64,000 bases of DNA from Oceanobacillus zhaokaii (GTDB lineage: Bacteria > Bacillota > Bacilli > Bacillales > Amphibacillaceae), in assembly GCF_003352005.1 (NCBI RefSeq), contig NZ_CP024848.1, positions 2,117,001 through 2,181,000 on the forward strand, given 5' to 3'. The notes beneath the pieces are model-generated. The model made no database searches. It saw only the letters and a program-made list of their open reading frames with translations, and was not told the origin of the DNA. Below are positions 1-9,020 of the stretch, in pieces. How positions within the stretch are numbered: position 1 is the first letter of the stretch; every line of letters begins with the position of its first letter. A program made the translations under genes and the position numbers.

Positions 1-1
1 A

Positions 2-115
2 AAGAAAATTTCCAGATTACTAGTAGACGACCTTTACGATGCTTATGAAGGGTGTCCAACTGATTCCATTAAAATTTCTGATATACCTTTCAATAAAGAG
101 CCTACTAACGTGTAA
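2..115 (+). CDS. fer: Ferredoxin, 4Fe-4S (3' end only)
   Basis: This is the C-terminal 37 codons of a gene that begins before the window. The readable end contains EGCPTDSIK followed by an acidic tail, closely resembling the C-terminus of the Bacillus 4Fe-4S ferredoxin Fer. The cysteine in EGCP would be the last cluster ligand; the N-terminal cysteines are outside the window. Ferredoxins of this kind are small cytoplasmic electron carriers. The frame ends at TAA and is followed by an inverted repeat at 176-209. Family assignment from a tail alone is good but not absolute. Confidence 0.8.
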   Translation, partial: KKISRLLVDDLYDAYEGCPTDSIKISDIPFNKEPTNV

Positions 116-175
116 TGACTAGTATATGAAATTATTATACGTTATCTAGGCCATTTTAAAAAGTGATTTAAACAG

Positions 176-209
176 GTAGGTAAGAAAGCATAACGACTTT
201 CTTACCTAC
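176..209 (+). terminator. Perfect 13-bp inverted repeat downstream of fer
   Basis: The arms GTAGGTAAGAAAG and CTTTCTTACCTAC are perfectly complementary around an 8-base loop. The hairpin lies 60 bases after the ferredoxin stop. There is no clear run of T after it, so it is either a weak fer terminator or another kind of hairpin. Confidence 0.4.
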
Positions 210-247
210 TTAAGTGCAACTAAGTGTGATCTAATGGCTTGTATTCA

Positions 248-281
248 AAAAAAATACCAATTAGAGTCTAATTGGTATTTC
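248..281 (-). terminator. Rho-independent terminator overlapping the S-component stop codon
   Basis: The arms AAATACCAATTAGA and TCTAATTGGTATTT pair perfectly. Read on the minus strand the stem is followed by a run of about eight T. The stop codon of the S-component gene (268-270) lies inside the stem, so the hairpin closes the riboswitch-controlled transcript. Confidence 0.8.
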
Positions 282-783
282 GAAATGAGAATCGATTTGC
301 TGCGTATTTATTCATTAAAGAAGAGATTATTGGATAAAATATAATCACAAAAATGGCATTACCTATCGCATGACTTGTATCAAAAGGCAGTCCTGCAACA
401 TAATATGGCCAGAAGTGACCGGTTACTTGATACGTTGTGAGTGAAATAATAAAACCATATAAATACCCACTAAAGAAAGCAAAAATTACGATGACATATA
501 ATGGAAGCTTTTTAAAGAATTTACTTAAGATGCCACTTAATAGGCCAATTAATCCCCATGAAATAATTTGCCATATTGTCCAAATTCCCATACCTAACAG
601 CATATTTGATAAAAATGTTGTTAGGATTGCTAGAATAAAAGCGGATAATGGTCCTAGTAATATCCCACAAATAATAATTAGCGACGTAACTGGTTGTACA
701 TTTGGTATGATTTGAAATACAAGCCTGCCTGCAATTGCCAGTGCCGCCAGAAGTGCGAGCAGTGTTAACTTATACGTATTCAA
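268..783 (-). CDS. ECF transporter substrate-binding (S) component, probably for cobalamin or a precursor
   Basis: A 171-residue integral membrane protein with about six hydrophobic segments, the size and character of S components of energy-coupling-factor vitamin transporters. The N-terminus (LTLLALLAALAIAGR) and a middle MGIWTIWQIISWGLIGLL stretch are typical. S components capture a vitamin and borrow a shared EcfA-A'-T module, which is not in this window. It starts at TTG, 6 bases after the upstream lipoprotein stop, so translation is probably coupled. The transcript begins with a cobalamin riboswitch, so B12 or a cobamide precursor is the inferred substrate; the sequence of the protein itself does not prove this. 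Confidence 0.8.
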   Translation of the reverse strand: MNTYKLTLLALLAALAIAGRLVFQIIPNVQPVTSLIIICGILLGPLSAFILAILTTFLSNMLLGMGIWTIWQIISWGLIGLLSGILSKFFKKLPLYVIVIFAFFSGYLYGFIISLTTYQVTGHFWPYYVAGLPFDTSHAIGNAIFVIIFYPIISSLMNKYAANRFSFRNTN

Positions 784-789
784 TGGTAA

Positions 790-1218
790 TTATTCCCATG
801 ACTGTAAATCAAAGACGATTTTATCCCCTGGAGTCAATTCATATTCTGCCGCTCCAACAGTTGCCATTTCATCATTTACAAAGAACATCCAAGCAGTCTT
901 GTCCTCCTCACTAGCTGCAACTCGTTCGATTGATGTAATAAAAGTTCCATCAAATTCTGTCTCGATATAGAAGTTTTTCTCCATGACATCCATTAAAATG
1001 TCACCTTCCTCGATAACTATTTCTTTCTCGTCTACAAACTCTTCCCCATCATTGATTGAAACCGTAATTCGAACGGAATCTTCAGCAACCTCTTCTGATT
1101 GTGAGGTATTATTCGTGCTTACGGTAGTATTATTGTTCTCACTTTCTTCTGATGAACAACCAATTAATAAACCTACTACCATAAATAAAGTAATTATCGG
1201 ATACAACCACTTTTTCAT
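790..1218 (-). CDS. DUF4430 (transcobalamin-like C-terminal domain) lipoprotein
   Basis: A 142-residue lipoprotein. The signal peptide (MKKWLYPIITLFMVVG) ends in the lipobox LIGC, so the mature protein would be anchored to the outer face of the membrane. An acidic Ser/Asn-rich linker of about 30 residues follows. The rest matches the DUF4430 fold: an EEGDILMDVM region, TAWMFFVNDE and a C-terminal ELTPGDKIVFDLQSWE. DUF4430 resembles the C-terminal domain of transcobalamin and intrinsic factor. The start at 1218 is chosen because AAAGGGTGAG sits just upstream and the lipoprotein signal begins there. It is cotranscribed with the S component behind a B12 riboswitch and is inferred to be a surface receptor for cobalamin or a corrinoid. 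Confidence 0.8.
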   Translation of the reverse strand: MKKWLYPIITLFMVVGLLIGCSSEESENNNTTVSTNNTSQSEEVAEDSVRITVSINDGEEFVDEKEIVIEEGDILMDVMEKNFYIETEFDGTFITSIERVAASEEDKTAWMFFVNDEMATVGAAEYELTPGDKIVFDLQSWE

Positions 1219-1312
1219 ACTGCTCACCCTTTTTATCATATTTGTATTTTTAAGTATGTAGAAAATAAAGCAAATATCGTTTAGTAGCACACTTTGTTCA
1301 TGTGAATAACAA

Positions 1313-1350
1313 CTAAAAAAGCTATCTTCGCATCAAGAAGATAGCTTTTA
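1313..1350 (-). terminator. Rho-independent terminator, probable riboswitch expression platform
   Basis: On the minus strand AAAGCTATCTTC and GAAGATAGCTTT form a perfect stem with a 7-base loop followed by TTTTTT. It lies between the cobalamin aptamer (ending near 1430) and the lipoprotein start at 1218. This is the arrangement of a transcription-attenuating riboswitch: ligand binding would favour this hairpin and stop the transcript. Confidence 0.8.
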
Positions 1351-1429
1351 AACATACGAAATCAAAGCAATCCTTGCATTGCATGAACCCTAATGTCCCT
1401 TTTGCTTTTTCCTCGAAGCACTTGAAACA

Positions 1430-1596
1430 ATCGAACTTGGCAGGTCTACTGACTTTTGATATTATCCTACTCTAAGCCCTTCCCATATGATTGCCATACA
1501 GTGGTCTTGCTTATTTCGTAAATCAATTACAGTTGCGAGGACAGTTCTAGAATTTCACTAGATTCCCTATTAAGCATCAACACCAAAATTCAATAT
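1430..1596 (-). promoter_or_regulatory. Cobalamin (B12) riboswitch aptamer
   Basis: Reading the minus strand in order, the hallmarks of the cobalamin riboswitch class appear: TTGGTG, TTAATAGGGAATC, a GTGAAATTC turn, CTGTCCTCGCAACTGTAA, CCACTG, GGGAAGGGC and finally the B12 box GTCAGTAGACCTGCC. Order and spacing match the class. It is followed about 85 bases later by an intrinsic terminator and then the DUF4430 lipoprotein and S-component genes. It is expected to shut this operon down when adenosylcobalamin or a related cobamide is plentiful. Confidence 0.93.
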
Positions 1597-1676
1597 CTTA
1601 TATTAAGTTAAAATTACAAGTGTATCATATCATATGTTGGATAGATTGAAAAGATATCACAGAATCATTCAACTAA

Positions 1677-3446
1677 TTAATATTTGCTATTGTTTCGTTG
1701 CGGGATAATAAAGCTAAAAGTTGTTCCTTGATTCAATTTACTCTTTACATTTAGTAACCCATTATGGGTATCGATAATGTTTTTAGCAATGGCTAGGCCT
1801 AAGCCTGTTCCTTTTTTCTGATTGTTTCTAGTTCTAGATTTATCTGCCTTATAGAATCGTTCAAAAACAAATGGTAAATCTTCCTCAGGTATTCCACTAC
1901 CATTATCCTCAATTGCTACATACAACTCGTTTTCCGTATTTTTGACGATTACATTAACAAATCCATTTTCGCTAGTATGACGAATTGCATTGTCGATTAA
2001 GTTTGTAAATACCTGTTCGATTCTATCTGGATCAAAAGAAGCATTCGGTATTGAAAAATCCTCTTTTAGAGATAACTCCAATTGATTATCATTTGCAAGT
2101 CCTTGAAATTTCTTCATAATTCGCTGTACAAAGCTTTCAAGATCGACCTTTTCGATATTGAGCTTAATATGACCAGCTTCCATTTGAGCGATATCTAATA
2201 ACTCATTGACCAGTCGATTCATCCTTAATGATTCTTCGTGAATGATTTTTGCAAGTTCATTTTTATCTTCCTTACTCTCGGCAATATCATCTACAATTGC
2301 TTCACTATATCCTTGAAGTAAAGAAATCGGTGTTCGAAGCTCATGAGAAACATTAGCAATAAAGTCTTTCCGCAGTATATCTAATCGTCTTTCCTCCGTC
2401 ATATCCCGGATTACGGCAACGGCACCTCTTACATAGGATTGATCATATAAGGGAGTCATTAACATTACATAATTTCTTCCTTGAAGATTTATTTCACGCA
2501 AGGCTTCTTTTTCGTCACTAATAACTAATTGCAATGTTTCATTGAGTTCCGTCGGTAATTCCTTACTATTTACTTTAATGTTATTTTCAAAATACCAATT
2601 CTCTATAAATTTATCTGCAGGTTTGTTAGTTACAACCATATCTCCATTTCTATTAAGTGTTACAACACCATCCGCCATGGAGCTTACAATACTTGATAAT
2701 TGCTCTTTTTCCTGCCTCAAAGCATTGATATGGAATTTAAGTTGCATTCCCATACGATTAAATTCTTTTGCAAGATCTCCTATTTCATCATTAGTTAAAA
2801 TAGGAACTTTTGTATCGAATTCACCACGCGTTAAATTTGAAGCTGCCTCACGCATTTTTATCAATGGTGAAGATATGCGAGTTGACAAGAAAATTGCAAA
2901 AAAGGTAGTAAGTATAAGCGCAATTCCACCTGCAAGAATAATTATCTTGCTAGTTTCCGCTTCCGTTTGGTCAATAACTTCTAGTGACTGATAAACAAAT
3001 ATTGCCCCATTGTCCAATAACGGCTCACCAACAATAATTATTTCCATTTCGTTATCAGGAAGCATAATTTCTTTTTGAACTTTTTTATCTGATATGATAA
3101 CCTCTGACAAATCTCGCTCGTTTTCAATCCATGTTTCATTAAACTTCTTTAAATCTCTTGAGCTAGTATTGGATACCCATAGTTCCCCATCAGGATACAC
3201 AATGGCAACACGACTGGCTGGAGTCTTAATAAGCTCTGTTGTTTCTTGAATATAATTTCTATCTGATTGTTGGTCAGCAAATAGTGAAACTTTTGATGCG
3301 GTTTGCATCATGTCTTTTTCTGCTTCGCTAATATGATAATTCTTAAAAAATTCCAGCAAAAAAATAGATAAAATAAATAGTACAAAACTAAATAGAACAA
3401 AAATTGTAATAGCAAGCTTACCGACTACACTACGCCAAATCATCAC
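1677..3446 (-). CDS. resE: Sensor histidine kinase ResE
   Basis: A 589-residue membrane sensor kinase. One membrane helix at the N-terminus (about 10-32), an extracytoplasmic sensing region to about 165, a second helix (about 168-188), a HAMP segment, and a PAS region containing SSMADGVVTLNRNGDMVV. The dimerisation/phosphoacceptor motif NVSHELRTPISLL and ATPase boxes NLIDNAIRHT, EDNGSGIPEED and GTGLGLAI follow. With ResD it controls aerobic and anaerobic respiration genes in Bacillus. The start overlaps the ResD stop by 4 bases, indicating coupling. Length and domain order are normal for the family. Confidence 0.95.
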   Translation of the reverse strand: MMIWRSVVGKLAITIFVLFSFVLFILSIFLLEFFKNYHISEAEKDMMQTASKVSLFADQQSDRNYIQETTELIKTPASRVAIVYPDGELWVSNTSSRDLKKFNETWIENERDLSEVIISDKKVQKEIMLPDNEMEIIIVGEPLLDNGAIFVYQSLEVIDQTEAETSKIIILAGGIALILTTFFAIFLSTRISSPLIKMREAASNLTRGEFDTKVPILTNDEIGDLAKEFNRMGMQLKFHINALRQEKEQLSSIVSSMADGVVTLNRNGDMVVTNKPADKFIENWYFENNIKVNSKELPTELNETLQLVISDEKEALREINLQGRNYVMLMTPLYDQSYVRGAVAVIRDMTEERRLDILRKDFIANVSHELRTPISLLQGYSEAIVDDIAESKEDKNELAKIIHEESLRMNRLVNELLDIAQMEAGHIKLNIEKVDLESFVQRIMKKFQGLANDNQLELSLKEDFSIPNASFDPDRIEQVFTNLIDNAIRHTSENGFVNVIVKNTENELYVAIEDNGSGIPEEDLPFVFERFYKADKSRTRNNQKKGTGLGLAIAKNIIDTHNGLLNVKSKLNQGTTFSFIIPQRNNSKY

Positions 3447-4159
3447 TCTTCATCTACCTCAAATTTATAACCAACACCCCAAACAGTTACAATCATTTTA
3501 GCTGCAGCCTTAGAAGCACTGCTCAATTTTTCTCTTAATCGTTTTACGTGCGTATCAACTGTACGTAAATCACCAAAGAATTCATATTGCCATACTTCCT
3601 TTAATAAATGCTCCCTTTTAAAAACCTTATCTGGAGATTTAGCTAGGAAACAAAGCAACTCGTACTCTTTAGGTGTTAAGGTCACTTCCTGACCATCAGC
3701 AGTTACTCGGTGTGCATCATGGTCTATCGTAATATGTGGAAAAACTAGAATGTCTTTTGTTGCTACATCGGTATTATTAAATTTAGCTGTAGAGACTCTG
3801 CGGAGCAATGCTTTCACACGCAATATAACTTCTCTAGGGCTAAAAGGTTTAACGATATAATCGTCAGCACCGACTTCAAATCCCTGTACTCGATTTGCTT
3901 CTTCCCCTTTAGCTGTCAACATTATTACCGGAGTTGCCTTTTCTTTCCTTAGTTCTTGGCATACGTCAATTCCATCCATTTCTGGCATCATGATATCTAA
4001 TAAAATGACATCGTACTCATCTGCTAATGCTTTTTCTAGAGCGTCTTTACCGTTATCTGCTTCTTCAACAATATAATCTTCTCTCTCTAAATACATCCGT
4101 ATTAATCTACGAATTCTCTCTTCGTCATCAACGACTAATATCTTTGTTTCTGAATCCAT
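3443..4159 (-). CDS. resD: Response regulator ResD (OmpR family)
   Basis: A 238-residue regulator: receiver domain with acidic pocket DD11-12, phosphoacceptor Asp55 (LLDIMMPEMDG) and Lys in VKPFSPRE, then an OmpR-type winged helix from about residue 135 (TPKEYELLCFL, DLRTVDTHVKRLREKL). In Bacillus ResD activates genes for oxygen limitation, cytochrome c maturation and its own operon. The start at 4159 follows AGGGGGAAC at good spacing; an in-frame TTG seven codons upstream lies before this site and is unlikely. A hairpin at 4226-4258 separates it from resC, so resDE may have its own promoter in the gap. Confidence 0.95.
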   Translation of the reverse strand: MDSETKILVVDDEERIRRLIRMYLEREDYIVEEADNGKDALEKALADEYDVILLDIMMPEMDGIDVCQELRKEKATPVIMLTAKGEEANRVQGFEVGADDYIVKPFSPREVILRVKALLRRVSTAKFNNTDVATKDILVFPHITIDHDAHRVTADGQEVTLTPKEYELLCFLAKSPDKVFKREHLLKEVWQYEFFGDLRTVDTHVKRLREKLSSASKAAAKMIVTVWGVGYKFEVDEE

Positions 4160-4225
4160 GTTTGTTCCCCCTAATCTCAACTGTTACTTAAAGTATAAAC
4201 GATTTACAACAAATTGTATAAGAAA

Positions 4226-4258
4226 ACAGGCGAAGCATCAATATGATACTCCGCCTGT
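4226..4258 (-). terminator. Hairpin between resC and resD
   Basis: The arms ACAGGCG and CGCCTGT enclose 19 bases that contain an inner ATCAATATGAT palindrome. On the minus strand the stem is followed by TTTTCTTAT, so it may partly end the rluB-resABC transcript before resD. The T run is short. Confidence 0.5.
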
Positions 4259-4323
4259 AAAGCCTATGAATATGCCCAATTACATCACTTGTTGCTGTTT
4301 TATATATGATATTTGCTCTCAGG

Positions 4324-4449
4324 CTAGTCGCTCTGAAAATACACTTCGTGCACCTTAGGGGGGCTGGTTAGCATTCTTGTGCTAGCGCAATTCGAAATCT
4401 CACCGAGGCCCTTCCTCCCGCAGTAGTCTACGTGTATTTTCTCCGCTGG
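4324..4449. repeat. Dispersed intergenic repeat, fullest copy (A)
   Basis: This is the most complete copy of a repeat seen five times in the window. The left end CGCTCTGAAAATACAC and right end GTGTATTTTCTCCGCTGG are imperfect inverted repeats. The middle holds GCACCTTAGGGGGGCTGGT and a CTCACCGAGG block. It sits in the 440-base resC-resD gap, which holds no gene. The rest of the gap has a GCAGCG/CGCTGC hairpin at 4552-4571. Other copies are near 19791, 31625, 56341 and 59741. Confidence 0.6.
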
Positions 4450-4600
4450 GATAGCGGGAATGTTACTATTTCTTATTTATAGGTCTAACTATACTAGGTT
4501 ATATTTGTATTCTCTCTCATATGACTGTTGGCCTAATGTGCGCAACTGTCCGCAGCGGAAATCATCGCTGCACTAGTTCACAGTTAACCTAATGTTCTTT

Positions 4601-5791
4601 CTATGCATATGAGTGTAGGCCTGCTAGAACTAAGTTAACGACAATTAGGTTGAACATGATAATACCGAATCCGATTACTGCGAGCCAGGCGGATTTTTCC
4701 CCGTGCCAGCCTCTTGAGAGTCTTAAGTGCAGATAGGCTGCGTAGAAGAACCAAGTTACTAGGGCCCAAACTTCTTTTGGATCCCATCCCCAGAATCTTC
4801 CCCAGGCGATTTGCGCCCAAATTGCCGCAAAAATTAGTCCTCCTAAAGTAAATACAGGGAAACCAATCGTCACAGAGCGATAACCAATTTCGTCTAATAA
4901 ATCTGCTTTAACATTTCTAAAGAGCGGTTGAATCGCTGCACCGATTCTTTTTCTGATTACTAATCGAACAAGTCCATATAAAATAGTTCCAGAAATTAGT
5001 GACCATATGACCGTATTAAATTTGCGTCCTGCATCTTCACCTTGTAGCCATCCAGGTGTTTCAAACCACGGTTCCATAACACCTTCCGTTACTAGTGTTC
5101 CTTCGTTTGGACCAGCAATAGGAGGTAATTTATATTCTGTAGTTATCGTAGTTCCGCCAGAAGGATACTCAAAGGCAGCATTGTAATTCATCAGGTTAAA
5201 AGCCGACGTTATTCCAATAAATCCAATAAAAACGACTAAAATATAAATAACTATTTCCAGCCACATCGTGCTTTGACTTTTCACGGTTTGATCTATTTCT
5301 TTAATTAAATACATGAGTCCTGCAACAAAACTGATAAACAGTATTCCTTGACCTAAAGCAACAGTAGTTACGTGAATATATAACCAGTGGCTTTGTAAGG
5401 AAGGAACAAGTGGGGCGACATCTGTTGGGAACATGCTTGCATACGCAATAATAATCATTGTAATTGGCAATGCAAACAGCCCTAAAAAGCTCAATTTATA
5501 GTAAAAATAGATGATAATAAATGCGAAAACCATACACATTCCTAGGAAGGTCATAAATTCAAACATATTACTTACTGGTGCATGGCCACTTGCTATCCAT
5601 CTTGTAATAAAATAAATAACCTGCCCTAGAAACCCGATAATCGTTAATGTGATTCCGATTTTTTGTGATGTAGTATGCTGTTTCTTATCGGTCCGTTTAT
5701 CTCTTACCGTTGCCCCAAAGAAAAGCGTTGCGATTAAATACAGTACGAATGCTGTATAAAGTGCTCCACTACTAACGCTTAATAAGTCCAT
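4601..5791 (-). CDS. resC: Cytochrome c biogenesis protein ResC (CcsA family)
   Basis: A 396-residue polytopic membrane protein. The tryptophan-rich haem-handling motif [15 protein letters not shown] near residue 330 is the signature of CcsA/ResC, with conserved histidines in flanking loops (for example HVTT near residue 140). With ResB it forms the system II complex that moves haem across the membrane and attaches it to apocytochrome c. AGAGGGGGA precedes the ATG. It lies in the order resA-resB-resC, as in Bacillus, with 83 bases between resB and resC. Confidence 0.95.
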   Translation of the reverse strand: MDLLSVSSGALYTAFVLYLIATLFFGATVRDKRTDKKQHTTSQKIGITLTIIGFLGQVIYFITRWIASGHAPVSNMFEFMTFLGMCMVFAFIIIYFYYKLSFLGLFALPITMIIIAYASMFPTDVAPLVPSLQSHWLYIHVTTVALGQGILFISFVAGLMYLIKEIDQTVKSQSTMWLEIVIYILVVFIGFIGITSAFNLMNYNAAFEYPSGGTTITTEYKLPPIAGPNEGTLVTEGVMEPWFETPGWLQGEDAGRKFNTVIWSLISGTILYGLVRLVIRKRIGAAIQPLFRNVKADLLDEIGYRSVTIGFPVFTLGGLIFAAIWAQIAWGRFWGWDPKEVWALVTWFFYAAYLHLRLSRGWHGEKSAWLAVIGFGIIMFNLIVVNLVLAGLHSYA

Positions 5792-5874
5792 TAATAAATC
5801 CCCCTCTTGAAACCTATGTAAGAAGTAATTGATTTGGAATACTTAACCCTGCACAATTAGCGCAGGGAGAGTTT

Positions 5875-7518
5875 TTATTTTTCATCTAATTCTTGCTGGT
5901 CCTCCACCATATTAACATTAGTGCCTTCAATGGCTTTCTCGATATCTTTCTTAATTCCAAACCAATTTTTATTGGTGTGCCCTGCCATTAATATGCCGTT
6001 TTCTGTAGGATGAATCCAAATTCGACGGTGTTGCCAGTACATACCCTGGATAACGCCAATCATAAAGATTGCTGCACCGATGCCGAATAACGGTAATGAA
6101 CGATCGTATTTCACTGTAAGGCCACTTACATCATGCATTTCGAAATCCTCAATCCCTAATTTATAGATGTTTTCTCCTGTTGCATCTATGTTTCTACCAA
6201 TTCCAACGAAGCTAACTTCAGCAGCATCGCTATTTGGTGGATAAACGATAAAGACATATGCAGGATTCCTTGGGAAATTAGTCTCAGATGCAGGGATTCC
6301 CTTATCATCAAGATAGTAGTCAGGATAATATTTATCAACTACCACCCGGAAGCCGTTTTCAAGATGATATTCTGATTCAGGTGCAGTTAAATCAACAGTG
6401 AACGTATCCAATGCCACTTCTTCTGAATCAGCTGTTTCATGGATTCTAAATGTCATGGAAGTAAACTCGTTTAGTTGATAACCCGATTGATATACAGTAT
6501 ACTTATCGAATTTTGCTGGTTCATTCATCCGAACAGAGTCTTCTAAAATTGGTTCGAGTTCAGCCTCTGCTCCAGGCACTGCTTTCTCACCTTGATAAAC
6601 TACGATATCGGTTTGAAAGTTACTTGGGATCATACCTTCCTGAGCAATTGCCGCTTCAAATCTCTCATCCTCTTCACTATGAGTCTCTAATATAAAATCT
6701 TTATTTTCTATATAGTACTGCCCCTTAGTTCCAGGAATGACAATCGGCTTTTGTTCTTCTCGAACCCAAACATATTCTTCCATATAGAAGAAAGGTGTAA
6801 CTCGTAATATTGCTGCAAGCAAAATAATAATTAAACCAATATGATTGACGTAAGGACCCCATCTTGAAAATCTGCTTTTCTCGGCTAAAATATGCCCATT
6901 CTCTTCTTGAATCTTATAACGTTGCTTTTTTAAGTTTGTTTTTAATATGTTGATATCCTTGTTAGACACGACTTCTGTTTCACTGAATAATCGTTGTCTA
7001 CTAAGGAAGCTTAAATGTTTCTTAGCTTTTTGATGCCGTAAAGCTTTAAATAATGGAACAAACCTATCTAGACTACAAATTACTAAGGAAATCCCGATTA
7101 AAGCAATAATGACTAGGTACCACCAAGAAGTATATAAATTATGAAAACCTAATTGATAAAAAACTAAACCGAGTATTCCATATTGATCCTCATAATAAAT
7201 AGAAGGATCACGTGATATTGCATTTGCTGGTATGTACATTTCTTGTGGGAATATCGTTCCAACCATCGACGCAACTAAGGCGATAACAATTAGCCACACA
7301 CCCACTTTTACTGAAGAAAAGAAACTCCAAATTTTATCTATTATTGATTTAGTATACGTTTGCGAGCGACGTGCTGTCCCATCGTAACGCATATTTAGTA
7401 ATTTTTTATTATCATTTCCATCTAAGTGCTGATTTCCCTCTATTGGTCTTCCACATGCCTCACATAGTACAGTACCAACAGGATTTACATGCCCACATTC
7501 ACATTTTATTTCTTTCAT
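5875..7518 (-). CDS. resB: Cytochrome c biogenesis protein ResB
   Basis: A 547-residue partner of ResC in system II cytochrome c maturation. It opens with a small zinc-ribbon-like segment (CECGHVNPVG, then CEAC), as in Bacillus ResB. Membrane helices are near 72-90, 130-150 and 225-242, with a large extracytoplasmic domain between about 245 and 465 and a final helix near 470-488. The protein is thought to channel haem and keep apocytochrome thiols reduced together with ResA. GATGGGGGA precedes the start. It lies 29 bases after resA, consistent with one operon. Confidence 0.95.
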   Translation of the reverse strand: MKEIKCECGHVNPVGTVLCEACGRPIEGNQHLDGNDNKKLLNMRYDGTARRSQTYTKSIIDKIWSFFSSVKVGVWLIVIALVASMVGTIFPQEMYIPANAISRDPSIYYEDQYGILGLVFYQLGFHNLYTSWWYLVIIALIGISLVICSLDRFVPLFKALRHQKAKKHLSFLSRQRLFSETEVVSNKDINILKTNLKKQRYKIQEENGHILAEKSRFSRWGPYVNHIGLIIILLAAILRVTPFFYMEEYVWVREEQKPIVIPGTKGQYYIENKDFILETHSEEDERFEAAIAQEGMIPSNFQTDIVVYQGEKAVPGAEAELEPILEDSVRMNEPAKFDKYTVYQSGYQLNEFTSMTFRIHETADSEEVALDTFTVDLTAPESEYHLENGFRVVVDKYYPDYYLDDKGIPASETNFPRNPAYVFIVYPPNSDAAEVSFVGIGRNIDATGENIYKLGIEDFEMHDVSGLTVKYDRSLPLFGIGAAIFMIGVIQGMYWQHRRIWIHPTENGILMAGHTNKNWFGIKKDIEKAIEGTNVNMVEDQQELDEK

Positions 7519-7547
7519 GTCTATCCCCCATCGTTAAGCCATCCATC

Positions 7548-8120
7548 CTATTTTGGTTGAATTTCTTGTAAATACCCCTCGAGACGTTCTAAGGATAAGG
7601 CACCGTTTACAACTTCTTCTATCTCCCCCTCTGGATTGATAAAGAATGTACTTGGTATCGGTCCTACTTTATATAGGTCTTTTACTTCGCCGGTTTTATC
7701 GAAGGGAACGGGGAATGTCAAATCGTATTCATCTATAAATCGATCTACAGCGAGTTCCGTACCATCCAAACTAACTGCAAGGATTTCTATTCCTTTATCA
7801 TGATATTCTGGATATAAGGATTCCATATATGGCATTTCTGCCTTACACGGCTCACACCAAGTTCCCCAGAAATTTAACATTACACCCTTCCCCTTAAAAT
7901 CACTTAGTTGAACGGATTCCAACTCATTATTATTACTAATTTGTTGTAATTTGAAATCCGGAGCCACGTCTCCAGTGCGGTATATTGTGTTATCTGCTTT
8001 TAGGTTAGATATTAGCGCAAATACTGCGGCACCAAGAAGAACAACTAAAATAGAAGTTCTAAATATTAACCGATTTCTTTTTTTCTTTCTTTTTTTATCT
8101 TTTATTTGATCCAAGCTCAT
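7548..8120 (-). CDS. resA: Thiol-disulfide oxidoreductase ResA
   Basis: A 190-residue membrane-anchored thioredoxin-like protein. A lysine/arginine-rich N-terminus is followed by one membrane helix (about 22-40) and a TlpA-type domain with the active site WCEPC, the CEPC sequence typical of ResA. The cis-proline region GPIPSTFFI is present. It reduces the haem-binding cysteines of apocytochrome c outside the membrane. The ATG at 8120 is about 11 bases from GGGGAGG; an upstream TTG at 8129 is only 3 bases from it and less likely. It begins 58 bases after rluB with no terminator between. Confidence 0.95.
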   Translation of the reverse strand: MSLDQIKDKKRKKKRNRLIFRTSILVVLLGAAVFALISNLKADNTIYRTGDVAPDFKLQQISNNNELESVQLSDFKGKGVMLNFWGTWCEPCKAEMPYMESLYPEYHDKGIEILAVSLDGTELAVDRFIDEYDLTFPVPFDKTGEVKDLYKVGPIPSTFFINPEGEIEEVVNGALSLERLEGYLQEIQPK

Positions 8121-8178
8121 TTGTTCCAAAACCTCCCCACGCCATTATACCATGAGTGTAAAGATTAAATTTTGACTA

Positions 8179-8919
8179 TTATTTAACAATTTCACTTGCT
8201 AGATTTCTAATTTGTTTTACTTCTTTTAGAGTCAATGCACGGTATTTCCCTGGTTTTAGTCCTGTTAAAGTTAACATCCCGTATTGTTCCCTTTTTAATT
8301 TCATTACAGGGTAGCCTAATTGCTCCATCATTCTTCTAACATGACGGTTTTTTCCTTCACGTAATTTGATTTCCAGTATCATTGTGTTTTTCGTCTTATC
8401 GACTGATAATACATTATAGTCTGCAGCTTTTAATAAATCTTTTTCTGCCTTAACACCTTTTCTTAACTTTTCTAATTCCGGTTTTGTTGGAATTCCTTTT
8501 AATTTCGCAACATATACTTTTTCGACTTCATATTTAGGGTGCATTAGGTGATGAGCGAAATCGCCATCATTGGTAAGAAGCAATATCCCTGAAGTGTCAT
8601 AATCCAATCTGCCTATCGGAAAAACACGCTCCGTCACACCTTCCAATAAATCTGTAACAACTTTTCTTCCTTTGTCATCACTTACACTAGAAATAACCCC
8701 ACGAGGTTTATATAACATATAATAAACATGTGCTTCTTTTTCCAGTTGAACGTCATTCACTTCGATTTGGTCATTTTTTGATACCTTCGTACCTAAAGCA
8801 GTAACTACTTGTCCATTTACTTTTACTTTTCCTTCTAATATTAGCTGCTCTGCTTTCCTTCTAGAGGTAATGCCACTTTGTGCGATTACTTTTTGCAATC
8901 TTTCTTCATTGACTGTCAT
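8179..8919 (-). CDS. rluB: 23S rRNA pseudouridine synthase RluB-type
   Basis: A 246-residue RsuA/RluB family enzyme. An S4 RNA-binding domain occupies the first 60 residues (RLQKVIAQSGITSRRKAE), followed by the catalytic domain with GRLDYDTSGILLLTNDG, whose Asp is the catalytic residue, and a C-terminal KLREGKNRHVRRMMEQLG motif. It makes a pseudouridine in 23S rRNA near the peptidyl-transferase centre. GGTGAT precedes the ATG. It sits between spmB and resA as in B. subtilis. Confidence 0.92.
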   Translation of the reverse strand: MTVNEERLQKVIAQSGITSRRKAEQLILEGKVKVNGQVVTALGTKVSKNDQIEVNDVQLEKEAHVYYMLYKPRGVISSVSDDKGRKVVTDLLEGVTERVFPIGRLDYDTSGILLLTNDGDFAHHLMHPKYEVEKVYVAKLKGIPTKPELEKLRKGVKAEKDLLKAADYNVLSVDKTKNTMILEIKLREGKNRHVRRMMEQLGYPVMKLKREQYGMLTLTGLKPGKYRALTLKEVKQIRNLASEIVK

Positions 8920-8958
8920 TTTATCACCATAATTCCTTTAATTTTTCTTACATAATAA

Positions 8959-8985
8959 TAGCGCTAACCCCATAAGTTAACGCTA
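8959..8985 (-). terminator. Hairpin after spmB
   Basis: TAGCGCTAAC and GTTAACGCTA pair with one mismatch around a 7-base loop. On the minus strand a T-rich TATTATTATG follows. Located between the spmB stop and the rluB start, so it probably reduces read-through from the sporulation operon. Confidence 0.55.
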
Positions 8986-9020
8986 CTCATTTGACTTATT
9001 TCATTGTAAAAAGAAATATA

